Shown here in pieces: positions 30,633 to 36,571 of a DNA stretch of 41,268 nt (position 1 is its first letter; each line of letters opens with the position of its first letter). The DNA is from a virus: positions 1 to 41,268 of the IMG/VR virus record IMGVR_UViG_3300037587_000413, one strand, 5' to 3'. The notes under the pieces were generated by a model. It searched no databases and was not told the origin of the DNA. It saw nothing but the letters and a program-made list of their open reading frames with translations. Both the position numbers and the translations under genes were made by a program.

Positions 30633-31085
30633 TTAAAGATTAAGCGCTTTCAATCGATCTGCTAGCTTAGTTGTCTTCTTGGCTAACTTGCGCATTTTTG
30701 ATTCGATTTGTTTAGCTTCTAACTGCTCAGGGGTTTCGGCTGGTTTTACGCGATATTCTACATCATCACTCCACGCTGGCTTGTTAGGATTGAAACATTC
30801 GCCCCATGGACCACCATCACGGCACTCAATATCAGCACCTTCTGCGTGGGCAATTCTTTCTTTAACATGGCTGCGTGGTGGATTAGGGTACGTATTTACT
30901 AACTTAAATCTATCGGCATAACACCCTTGGTTAGTATCATGACCTTTAGCCTTAACATCTACCATATTACCGCTAGCAGCCGTCACTTGAAACTTAGTTT
31001 CTGATGTTCTAAGGTGCAGAGAATGCACGCTGTCAGTAAATGGTCTAATCAAAAAAACCTTATCACCCACTTTTAAATTACTCAT
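30633..31085 (-). CDS. Hypothetical protein with KOW/SH3-like N-terminus
   Basis: A 150-aa protein from ATG 31085, chosen because GGAG stands nine bases upstream; the longer frame crosses the promoter. Residues 1-65 look like a beta-barrel of SH3/KOW type (VGDKVFLIRPF...FQVTAASGNMVDVKAKG). The middle has RIAHAEGADIECRDGGPWGEC and W-S-D-D-V-E-Y-R, a pattern seen in phage proteins of unknown role. The last 35 residues are a basic helix. It is the first gene of its operon. Confidence 0.7.
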   Translation of the reverse strand: MSNLKVGDKVFLIRPFTDSVHSLHLRTSETKFQVTAASGNMVDVKAKGHDTNQGCYADRFKLVNTYPNPPRSHVKERIAHAEGADIECRDGGPWGECFNPNKPAWSDDVEYRVKPAETPEQLEAKQIESKMRKLAKKTTKLADRLKALNL

Positions 31086-31125
31086 CTTTCTAATCTCCAG
31101 TTCATTAAACGTTGTTGATGTATTT

Positions 31126-31153
31126 AATTTAGCACATCTACGAATAGAGTCAA
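31126..31153 (-). promoter_or_regulatory. Promoter of the leftward 31.1-25.3 kb operon
   Basis: On the minus strand TTGACT (31148-31153), 16-base spacer, TAAATT (31126-31131) with TGTGC ahead of the -10. It stands 41 bases before ATG 31085. It is back to back with the plus-strand promoter at 31161. Confidence 0.65.
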
Positions 31154-31160
31154 CTTTAAT

Positions 31161-31188
31161 TTGACATTTATTTAAAATATAGTAAACT
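31161..31188 (+). promoter_or_regulatory. Promoter of the rightward mini-gene operon
   Basis: TTGACA (31161-31166), a perfect -35, then a 16-base spacer and TAAACT (31183-31188), 31 bases before ATG 31219. The divergent promoters are seven bases apart, a layout that would allow joint control by one regulator, for example the RHH protein encoded next. Confidence 0.65.
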
Positions 31189-31218
31189 TGGGGTATCAAC
31201 AATAAAGAAGGTTTAAAT

Positions 31219-31383
31219 ATGGACAAAGTGAAACTTAAGCAAGTAAAGATGACCGAGATTACTAACTCAATGGTTTTGGAAATAGTTGCTAATAGACTGT
31301 TTGAAAATAATCCTGTAACAAGTAAGCAGGGTGTTGTTCATGAGGCTATAGCGCTACTTTATAAAAAAGAGATTAAAAAATGA
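31219..31383 (+). CDS. Small RHH-like protein
   Basis: A 54-aa protein: a basic beta-strand start (VKLKQVKMTEI), then helices with TSKQGVVHEAIALLYKK. This fits a ribbon-helix-helix (CopG/Arc type) DNA-binding fold. AAGAAGG precedes ATG 31219. First in its operon, next to divergent promoters, so a local regulator is likely. Its stop overlaps the next start (ATGA). Confidence 0.6.
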   Translation: MDKVKLKQVKMTEITNSMVLEIVANRLFENNPVTSKQGVVHEAIALLYKKEIKK

Positions 31384-31487
31384 AAGACTCGACTAAAAGC
31401 AAATTATGTATATTGGCGATAGTTATTCTATTTGCTATTGGAAGTAATTTAGATGCTATTTTTAATTATTTTGGAGGTGCGTTATGA
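31380..31487 (+). CDS. Tiny single-TM protein
   Basis: A 35-aa frame with start overlapping the RHH stop. Residues about 9-25 are hydrophobic (LCILAIVILFAIG). Coupled by ATGA-type overlap at both ends, with GGAGG inside its last codons acting for the next gene. Confidence 0.5.
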   Translation: MKDSTKSKLCILAIVILFAIGSNLDAIFNYFGGAL

Positions 31488-31600
31488 ATCTATTTCAATT
31501 TATGAGTGATTCGCCAGTATTAACTTTTTTCATACTGCTAATCATAGTTGGTGGTATTGTCGATGTAATTAAAGCGGCAAAAAATAAAGGTGGTAAATAA
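31484..31600 (+). CDS. Tiny single-TM protein
   Basis: A 38-aa frame with a hydrophobic LTFFILLIIVGGIVDVI segment and basic tail (KAAKNKGGK). GGAGG lies seven bases before ATG 31484. Start and stop overlap neighbours. Probably an inner-membrane peptide of unknown role. Confidence 0.5.
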   Translation: MNLFQFMSDSPVLTFFILLIIVGGIVDVIKAAKNKGGK

Positions 31601-31686
31601 TGTACTCACGCATACTAGCAATAATAAACCGTATTTTAAGATGTGAGACTAACGAGCAAATGGAGAGTAATCATGAACGAAGCTAA
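31600..31686 (+). CDS. Tiny hypothetical peptide
   Basis: A 28-aa frame from ATG 31600, overlapping the stop of the previous gene (TAATG) and the start of the next. Its main role may be to carry ribosomes to the downstream gene. Weak support. Confidence 0.3.
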   Translation: MYSRILAIINRILRCETNEQMESNHERS

Positions 31687-31927
31687 ATTTACTAGAGGTG
31701 AGTGGGAGGTTTACACTCGGGGCCTAGGTGAATTCAAGGAGATAGATATATTAGTCCCTAAAGGTGGGTTTAGTATCACACACATGCCTGATGCAGAGGC
31801 CAACGCTCACTTAATAGCTGCCGCACCCTATATGTATCACATGCTTGAGCAATTAAAAAATGGCGAAGGGTTAAGTCCTGGAGATACTATTGAAAGGTTA
31901 CTGGCAAAGGCGCGGGGTGAATCATGA
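31673..31927 (+). CDS. Conserved phage protein (HLIAAAP motif)
   Basis: An 84-aa protein from ATG 31673 with GGAG eight bases upstream. It contains FTRGEWEVYTRG and, later, EANAHLIAAAPYMYHMLEQL, a motif shared by many small proteins in the early regions of tailed phages. Function of that family is unknown. It overlaps the next frame by four bases. Confidence 0.75.
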   Translation: MNEAKFTRGEWEVYTRGLGEFKEIDILVPKGGFSITHMPDAEANAHLIAAAPYMYHMLEQLKNGEGLSPGDTIERLLAKARGES

Positions 31928-32028
31928 AAACATCAATCAATTTAAACGCAATTAAAGATTTACACGCTCGACAGTTGTTTATCGCTGCTTGGGTTAGGCT
32001 TGATAATTTGCCAGTGGGGGCGTCATGA
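31924..32028 (+). CDS. Tiny hypothetical protein
   Basis: A 34-aa frame coupled by ATGA at both ends. It has a helical, slightly basic sequence without motif. Support is from overlap arrangement and from GGGG near the end serving the next gene. Confidence 0.4.
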   Translation: MKTSINLNAIKDLHARQLFIAAWVRLDNLPVGAS

Positions 32029-32269
32029 GCATCAACAGTGGTCATGAGGCTTTAAAGCACTCAGCAAATAAATATCGTCGCAATAATAGCTATTACAATA
32101 AATTTATCGATACACCTGAACGCGAGGAAAAAGAGGGTCCAATATCAACAGTTGGCATTCAGGCTAAAAATTGCGAGATTATCTGTCAGACCAAGAAGTT
32201 ATTGCCGCTCAAAGTGTTACTGCTGAAAGTGAGTTGAGTGATGCTATTGATGAATTAGAAAGTGAATAG
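32025..32269 (+). pseudogene. Small gene split by a -1 shift at an A5 run
   Basis: The frame from ATG 32025 reads MSINSGHEALKHSANKY... and after the AAAAA run near 32165-32169 continues into low-quality sequence to a stop at 32237. The frame one base back reads LRDYLSDQEVIAAQ and then an acidic SELSDAIDELESE tail, ending at 32269, which overlaps the next gene's GTG as expected for a real C-terminus. One extra A would join the halves into an 81-aa protein. It is a mutation, slippage or, less likely, an assembly error. Confidence 0.55.
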
Positions 32270-32462
32270 GCAACAGCGCTATTTCTGGCTCCTAGCAATG
32301 ACCAAGGAGGATCTTATCGATATTGATATGGGATTCATTCCTTGGAAATTTGGAGTTCTGAGAATAGCACCTGATTACTATTTTAGCATACCCGATAATT
32401 TTGTTTACTTATTATCCGCTAAGTTTATAGCTGATGCGGCAATTGAATTAATGATGACATAA
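32262..32462 (+). CDS. Small hypothetical protein
   Basis: A 66-aa protein from GTG 32262, which overlaps the natural stop of the split gene (GTGAATAG); an ATG at 32298 is the alternative start. It has aromatic-rich text (GFIPWKFGVLRIAPDYYF). No motif identified. Confidence 0.6.
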   Translation: MNRQQRYFWLLAMTKEDLIDIDMGFIPWKFGVLRIAPDYYFSIPDNFVYLLSAKFIADAAIELMMT

Positions 32463-32475
32463 TTAGGAGAACATA

Positions 32476-32841
32476 ATGATACTAATACCTGGAGCTAATT
32501 TTATTCACAAAGGGCGTCAATATAAGTTCGGGGTGAGCGATCGGCTATTTGTCGAGGATGGCGTTGGCGGCTGGAAACTAGCAAGAGATCCTGAAGTTGT
32601 CATTGAAGAACTTAAACTTGCTAATATTAGATCGCAATACCAATCATCATCAAGGGAGTATGGCGCTTTACGTAAAGAGCGCGTCGAAGTAATAGCTGAT
32701 CTAGTAAAATCTAACCAAGTCATGACGGCTTTAGAAATTTCCGATGAGATGGGAATTAATATACAAACGGTTAGAGAGTGCTTAAAGGTATTAAAAGGTA
32801 GAAATATTATTGCGCCAAATTACTACAAGTTTATAGGTTAA
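32476..32841 (+). CDS. Winged-helix DNA-binding protein
   Basis: A 121-aa protein with AGGAG before ATG 32476. Residues 1-45 form a small beta domain (ANFIHKGRQYKFGVSDRLF). Residues 60-121 are a winged helix: RVEVIADLVKSNQVMTALEISDEMGINIQTVRECLKVLKGRNII, with the wing in NIIAPNYYKFI. It is likely a transcription regulator. It ends convergently, overlapping the 32838 gene by four bases. Confidence 0.75.
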   Translation: MILIPGANFIHKGRQYKFGVSDRLFVEDGVGGWKLARDPEVVIEELKLANIRSQYQSSSREYGALRKERVEVIADLVKSNQVMTALEISDEMGINIQTVRECLKVLKGRNIIAPNYYKFIG

Positions 32842-33041
32842 GCACTTTCACGCTCTTTTGTTTCCAGGCAAGAGAGCGACAACATCTTCCTATCAGGCTC
32901 CTCTTTATATTTTCTAAGTATATCCGGTATTAAAATATTTTGGCAGAATTCCATTGATTCGACAGGCGATACTACTCGCGTTTCGTGGACTGACATATTG
33001 CCAGGTAATGATGTGATGAAGATTACAATTAACTCAATCAT
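32838..33041 (-). CDS. Small exported or anchored protein
   Basis: A 67-aa protein. Residues 2-14 are hydrophobic (IELIVIFITSLPG), followed by SPVESMEFCQNIL, a pattern shared with short phage proteins having a signal segment and a conserved E-x-C motif. The C-terminus is charged. Function unknown. Confidence 0.55.
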   Translation of the reverse strand: MIELIVIFITSLPGNMSVHETRVVSPVESMEFCQNILIPDILRKYKEEPDRKMLSLSCLETKERESA

Positions 33042-33079
33042 ATTGATGCTCGGTTATAGATTGAGTCTTATTGTAACAT

Positions 33080-33322
33080 TTATACGGGGGTAAAAATATT
33101 TCTTGAGCCAACACGACTAGATGATATTAGTTCTCGCATTGTAAGTGCCGCTAAATCATTCCTAACAGTCTTGTATGTGCCATTACTGAATTGAATGGCC
33201 TTATCTATTGTTATCGTACCATCTCGTTTGATTTTATCAAATAAAGCCTGTTGACGCTCGTTTAGGGTTATTGGTTGTGCTGGGTATATTTTTCTTATAC
33301 CTTCCATTATGGTGATAGTCAT
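33080..33322 (-). CDS. Winged-helix regulator
   Basis: An 80-aa protein (or 75 from the internal Met6). LNERQQALFDKIKRDGTITIDKAIQFSNGTYKTVRNDLAALTMRELI is a winged helix of the DeoR/MarR-like small type, with TYKTVRNDL as recognition helix and the wing ending RNIFTPV. The first gene after the phosphatase on this strand. Likely a phage regulator. Confidence 0.7.
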   Translation of the reverse strand: MTITIMEGIRKIYPAQPITLNERQQALFDKIKRDGTITIDKAIQFSNGTYKTVRNDLAALTMRELISSSRVGSRNIFTPV

Positions 33323-33337
33323 TATTTACTCCGTTTA

Positions 33338-34003
33338 TCACTTAATTTTATCAAATGAAACTAATGTTAATTCATTACCGAATACCGCGCCAGTATCAAT
33401 ATACAGTTGATTTTTTACGCTTAACGGCTCTTTAAGAGGTGTGTGACCAAAGATAAATAGATCAGCGCCTTTTATCTCACTAGCTTCACCGTGCCTCATT
33501 CTTTGAATTCTTTCCCTACTCCAAATTAGATGCTGTTCAATTTTACTTGCTTTTCTGTCGTACTCATCAAGTGGATAATCAGCATGGCAAATTATTATCT
33601 TTTTATCTTTGTGTTCAATTTCTAATACTAACGGTAAATTGCCCGCTTGTTTTATTAACTCTTCCGCTACTTTCTTATCTTCATCAGAAAGCATTAAAAA
33701 CCAATCACCGCCATTCATAGCCCAGTGAGTTAATGTTTCTTCTGTTTTTTGCGTAATAGCATCAAAAGCCATTTTTTCATGATTACCCATTGAACACTTA
33801 AACCAAGGCTCGTTTATTAATTTAAGGCACTCTAGGCTGTCTTCGCCGCGATCAATCAAGTCGCCTACTGATAATAATAAATCTTTACTTTTATCAAACC
33901 CAACTTCGTGCAGTGCTTCATTTAATTTTGATATTTCACCATGAAGATCACCTATTGCGTAAACAAACCTATATTTCGAGGTGTTGAATATTTCTGTTTT
34001 CAT
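33338..34003 (-). CDS. Lambda-type serine/threonine protein phosphatase (NinI-like)
   Basis: A 221-aa metallophosphoesterase, the same length as lambda protein phosphatase (221 aa). Motifs: GDLHG at 18-22, GDLIDRG at 47-53, GNHE at 73-76, H140 in ICHADYP, and GHT at 186-188. These supply the two-metal site (Mn-type) that hydrolyses phospho-Ser/Thr/His. In lambda this gene lies in the nin region near ninB and ninG; here it is on the opposite strand in a distant group. Possible role: countering host kinases. Confidence 0.9.
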   Translation of the reverse strand: MKTEIFNTSKYRFVYAIGDLHGEISKLNEALHEVGFDKSKDLLLSVGDLIDRGEDSLECLKLINEPWFKCSMGNHEKMAFDAITQKTEETLTHWAMNGGDWFLMLSDEDKKVAEELIKQAGNLPLVLEIEHKDKKIIICHADYPLDEYDRKASKIEQHLIWSRERIQRMRHGEASEIKGADLFIFGHTPLKEPLSVKNQLYIDTGAVFGNELTLVSFDKIK

Positions 34004-34005
34004 TT

Positions 34006-34071
34006 TTACTTACTCCGCTTTTTGTTAATGATTTTATCGAACTCTTTTTGTAGTGGCTCTGGTAGGTTCAT
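34006..34071 (-). CDS. Tiny peptide upstream of the phosphatase
   Basis: A 21-aa frame (NLPEPLQKEFDKIINKKRSK) with AAGG before ATG 34071 and a stop three bases before the phosphatase ATG. May be a translational coupler. Weak support. Confidence 0.35.
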   Translation of the reverse strand: MNLPEPLQKEFDKIINKKRSK

Positions 34072-34089
34072 TTGTTTGCCTTGTAGTTA

Positions 34090-34245
34090 TTAATCGTTAG
34101 TATCAATATTACAACTGCCAGAGCTTATTTCTGCATCACCAAACCAAAGTTTAACCTCAACTATCTCAACAGGGCCAAATTCAGTCTTTCTATCTACAGT
34201 AATATTTAATTCTTCTATTAGCGCTATTACATCTTGGTTGTTCAT
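34090..34245 (-). CDS. Small acidic hypothetical protein
   Basis: A 51-aa protein from ATG 34245, preferred over the longer frame because CGGAG stands upstream. It is acidic with a beta pattern (EIVEVKLWFGDAEI). Function unknown. Confidence 0.6.
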   Translation of the reverse strand: MNNQDVIALIEELNITVDRKTEFGPVEIVEVKLWFGDAEISSGSCNIDTND

Positions 34246-34261
34246 CTCTCTCACTCCGTAG

Positions 34262-34474
34262 TTAAATCCGATTAAAAGCCAATACGTGCATGTTTTCAGC
34301 ATCTAAACCTTTGTCGGTATATGTTTGCCTTGCGCTGTCAGTCATTGCCTTATATACCTTTTTTGTATCAGGCAGAAATGATGTATAGTCACCTTGAGCG
34401 TATGTAAATGAATGACTCATAGAGCCATCTCCGTAATAACATATTGTTGATATAAAATATTCTCGCTTAATCAT
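34262..34474 (-). CDS. Small hypothetical protein
   Basis: A 70-aa protein from ATG 34474 (MIKREYFISTICYYGDG). It has YFISTICYYGDGSMSHSFTYAQGDYTSF, a likely beta sheet, then a helix (KKVYKAMTDSARQTY). AGGT precedes the ATG. Not recognised. Confidence 0.6.
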   Translation of the reverse strand: MIKREYFISTICYYGDGSMSHSFTYAQGDYTSFLPDTKKVYKAMTDSARQTYTDKGLDAENMHVLAFNRI

Positions 34475-34502
34475 TTGTTTATTACCTATAGTTATTAAAT
34501 AG

Positions 34503-34675
34503 TTAAATCGGCATCTTACTAATATTATCAAGCTTTAAAATCTGCTCTATAACTTCACTGGCAGCATCCAATTGTTCTTTGTTAAACTTTGCAGACCCGT
34601 CTTTACTTCTTTTTGATGTGTAAACATGTTATCTAAAGCTATTAGTTTTTGTACTCTTTCGTTTTTCTTGCTCAT
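34503..34675 (-). pseudogene. Small gene split by a -1 shift at an A5 run
   Basis: From ATG 34675, with GGAG upstream, the frame reads MSKKNERVQKLIALDNMFTHQK, then loses sense and stops near 34545. The frame one base back reads KRSKDGSAKFNKEQLDAASE and on to DNISKMPI with a stop at 34503-34505, a natural-looking helical C-terminus. The switch point is a run of five A (minus strand CAAAAAG, about 34606-34612). One extra A would restore a protein of about 57 aa. Confidence 0.55.
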
Positions 34676-34718
34676 GTTATTTCTCCATTAATTTTGCTAT
34701 AGGGGTCTTATGACCGTT

Positions 34719-34845
34719 ACTTTCAAGGATGTATACAGTTAGTATGCCAGCCCTTACGATAATCTCTAATTCAATAATACATAACAGTAATCAGTTAAGC
34801 TTTTCACATCCTTGTTGGTAGTCCACACCACATTACCTTGAAAGT
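34719..34845. repeat. Alternative-pairing inverted repeat set
   Basis: The 14-base ACTTTCAAGGATGT (34719-34732) is complementary in its right part to ACATCCTTG (34806-34814) and in its left part to CCTTGAAAGT (34836-34845). The two pairings share the AAGG core, so only one can form at a time, as in an RNA switch. Confidence 0.65.
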
Positions 34846-34995
34846 TTTACACTGTTTATCGCGGTCTAACGTCATCATGTATTAAGATTTACAATATTTG
34901 CTTGTTTTTAAACTTAGCTAGTTATGCGGTATATTTTGTACGTTGATTACCGAGAACATCGGCAGTGTGAACTATTCGGGATTACCGAAAGGTTG

Positions 34996-35136
34996 ATAGT
35001 CTGTATAGTGAAATGAGCTAAACGGGTATTGAAGCCGTATCTGGCGGGTTTCACCAAGATAAAATCAGGGAATCGAACCCTCTACCTACCTGCTTTACCG
35101 ATTAAGCTACTAACTCACTTCACTTATACAGACTAT
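34996..35136. repeat. Long imperfect inverted repeat around the tRNA-like element
   Basis: ATAGTCTGTATAGTGAAATGAG (split as left arm 34996-35017) pairs with 35114-35136, differing by one base change and one insertion. The 96 bases between hold the tRNA-like sequence on the minus strand. The arms could form a long stem closing that element. Confidence 0.8.
35062..35115 (-). tRNA. Degenerate tRNA-like element lacking the anticodon arm
   Basis: On the minus strand a D-arm GCTT-AATCGGTA-AAGC (35092-35107) carries the conserved GG, and a T-arm AGGG-TTCGATT-CCCT (35067-35081) has the canonical TTCGA loop. Only ten bases separate them, too few for an anticodon arm plus variable loop, and no seven-base acceptor pairing is seen beyond the surrounding long inverted repeat. 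It cannot be a normal tRNA. It may be a remnant, an attachment-site mimic or a tRNA-like RNA. Confidence 0.5.
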
Positions 35137-35167
35137 GGAGATGCTTAAAGAAAGGGTTTATGCATTT

Positions 35168-35193
35168 CAGCTACAATCAAACGCTTGTAGCTG
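35168..35193. other. Perfect 9-bp hairpin
   Basis: CAGCTACAA (35168-35176) and TTGTAGCTG (35185-35193) pair perfectly over an eight-base loop. There is no T-run on either side, so it is not a simple terminator. It lies 31 bases after the long inverted repeat. Confidence 0.75.
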
Positions 35194-35250
35194 CCGGACT
35201 GGTATTTTAGTTAAACCGTATACCGGATTTGGCGCATAAAAAAAGGCTAG

Positions 35251-35372
35251 TTGTATAAAGCCCTAAACATTTCAGGATGGAATTAAACGTGTGAGAGTTA
35301 ACCCTACGCGCTCAAGACCTTATACAAATAACCTTTAATGTTTAATTCCAATTTCAATAACAGCTCTCACAC
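35251..35372. repeat. Three interleaved inverted repeats
   Basis: TTGTATAA (35251-35258) pairs with 35320-35327, GGAATTAAAC (35279-35288) with 35340-35349, and GTGTGAGAG (35289-35297) with 35364-35372. The order is A-B-C then A'-B'-C', so the pairings cross. This is a pseudoknot-like arrangement rather than nested stems. Confidence 0.75.
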
Positions 35373-35393
35373 TGCATTACTAATTATACGCTT

Positions 35394-35567
35394 TTAAGCT
35401 CCTTTATCAAGTTTATTCATTTTAATTCTTTTACTTATAAACTGGCATATCAACGCTACATTACCAATAAATAACCCTACCACCATGACGATAACGATCA
35501 TAATCCCAACCGCATCCCATATTTCATGAATTAAGCCTTGAACTAATTCTGGTGAAAGCTGCTTCAT
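35394..35567 (-). CDS. Small single-TM protein
   Basis: A 57-aa protein: an N-terminal helix (LSPELVQGLIHEIWDAVG), a hydrophobic IMIVIVMVVGLFIGNVALI segment, then a basic tail. AGGAG stands nine bases before ATG 35567, so translation is well supported. It is a probable inner-membrane protein of unknown function. Confidence 0.65.
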   Translation of the reverse strand: MKQLSPELVQGLIHEIWDAVGIMIVIVMVVGLFIGNVALICQFISKRIKMNKLDKGA

Positions 35568-35570
35568 TAA

Positions 35571-35786
35571 TTACTCCTTAATTGGCTTTATTATCAAATT
35601 AACATGTGGAACTGTGCTTTCATCTAAACACCACTCAACTTTATGTACAAATAAATCCCCTTCAATTTCATAATCATCATTGAAATATATAGCGTCACCT
35701 TTCCTTGGTACGCAATCTAGGTTCATCTCTATAGAAGCTTGCGGCATGTGATCGTCATCCTTATAAATTATAGCTATAACTTTCAT
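35571..35786 (-). CDS. Small hypothetical protein
   Basis: A 71-aa acidic beta-rich protein (MKVIAIIYKDDDHMPQASIE) from ATG 35786 after AAGGGG; the longer frame overlaps the upstream gene and is less likely. PRKGDAIYFNDDYEIEGDLFVHKVEW resembles a small beta barrel seen in phage accessory proteins. Function unknown. Confidence 0.65.
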   Translation of the reverse strand: MKVIAIIYKDDDHMPQASIEMNLDCVPRKGDAIYFNDDYEIEGDLFVHKVEWCLDESTVPHVNLIIKPIKE

Positions 35787-35787
35787 T

Positions 35788-36009
35788 TTAAACCCCTTTT
35801 TCAAGCTTTTTTACAAGACTAGATATTTTACATAAATTGTCATCCATCAAATGGCTAGCCCCTTCCAAGGTGAACACCATCTCAGATAATGATGATGAGT
35901 CAGCCCACTCAGGATCCCACTCCTTAATTTTTTTAGCCGTGCGTGGCATATGGCTGACTAATTCTCTAAGTGTATTTATTGTGTTAATTATTTCTTTTAA
36001 GTCACTCAT
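35788..36009 (-). CDS. Small helical protein
   Basis: A 73-aa helical protein (DLKEIINTINTLRELVSHMPRTAKKIKEW, then DDNLCKISSLVKKLEKG). Likely a helical hairpin or coiled-coil dimer. It precedes the next gene by one base. Not recognised. Confidence 0.65.
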   Translation of the reverse strand: MSDLKEIINTINTLRELVSHMPRTAKKIKEWDPEWADSSSLSEMVFTLEGASHLMDDNLCKISSLVKKLEKGV

Positions 36010-36029
36010 CTTCTTACCCTCGGTTGTTA

Positions 36030-36455
36030 TTAATTATTTTTAACTATCGTAATACCGTTTAAATGGTCAATTTCATGCTGTACACAAAAAGCAGTTAGCG
36101 CACGACATTTCTTTTTGATCGGATTCCAATTGCGATCAAAGCCTTCTACTACTATTTGACTATCACGTTTAACTTTTACCTGCTTACCTGGAAACGATAA
36201 ACAGCCCTCACTACTTAGTTTTGTGCGACCTGAACGCTTGGTAATTACAGGGTTAATGATTTCCGTACTTAAGCCATTAACATTGATAACAATTACTCTT
36301 AATAAGTAACCCACTTGATTAGCTGCTAAACCAATTCCTTTTGATGCAATTAATGTTTTCCACATATCATCAATAAAACTATTAAGCTCTAAGCCTCGCT
36401 CTACACTATGAGCAACCAAAGATAAACACTCACTTCCTTTTTTCTCGATATACAT
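36030..36455 (-). CDS. def: Peptide deformylase
   Basis: A 141-aa enzyme that removes the formyl group from N-formyl-methionine of new proteins. Motif I is GIGLAANQ (40-47), motif II EGCLS (83-87, metal ligand Cys85), and motif III QHEIDH (126-131, ligands His127 and His131, catalytic Glu128). It is shorter than most bacterial forms (about 165-170 aa), lacking the C-terminal helix, as is usual for phage versions. Its presence may keep deformylation up during heavy late translation or replace the host enzyme. First minus gene of its group, divergent from 36572. Confidence 0.93.
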   Translation of the reverse strand: MYIEKKGSECLSLVAHSVERGLELNSFIDDMWKTLIASKGIGLAANQVGYLLRVIVINVNGLSTEIINPVITKRSGRTKLSSEGCLSFPGKQVKVKRDSQIVVEGFDRNWNPIKKKCRALTAFCVQHEIDHLNGITIVKNN

Positions 36456-36505
36456 TTATTTAATCTCGCCTTGCTTGTTGATGTATTAACCATAGCAAAT
36501 ACTAT

Positions 36506-36534
36506 TTGACTTGTCTATTATTTCGTATTATTAT
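36506..36534 (+). promoter_or_regulatory. Promoter of the rightward early operon
   Basis: TTGACT (36506-36511), 17-base spacer, TATTAT (36529-36534), 37 bases before ATG 36572. A good sigma70-type match. It lies in the 116-bp divergent gap next to the deformylase gene and probably drives genes up to at least 39517. Confidence 0.7.
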
Positions 36535-36571
36535 TTATAGAGAATATATTAACGCAAAGGAAAACAAACAA

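Larger units (their letters stand above)
34676..35393. ncRNA. Structured non-coding region with tRNA-like element
   Basis: About 720 bases without a plausible gene on either strand, but packed with complementary segments: a switch-like set (34719-34845), two 4-5-bp hairpins at 34943-34990 (for example TTCGG-gatta-CCGAA), a long inverted repeat (34996-35136) enclosing a tRNA-like piece, a 9-bp hairpin (35168-35193) and an interleaved set (35251-35372). The density suggests one or more structured RNAs, a group of decayed tRNA genes, or an origin. Strand and ends of any transcript cannot be fixed. Confidence 0.55.

Noticed and set aside
35062-35130. A functional tRNA gene on the minus strand
   Set aside because: D-arm and T-arm are good, but only ten bases separate them and no acceptor stem pairs, so an anticodon arm cannot form. 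Kept only as a degenerate tRNA-like element.
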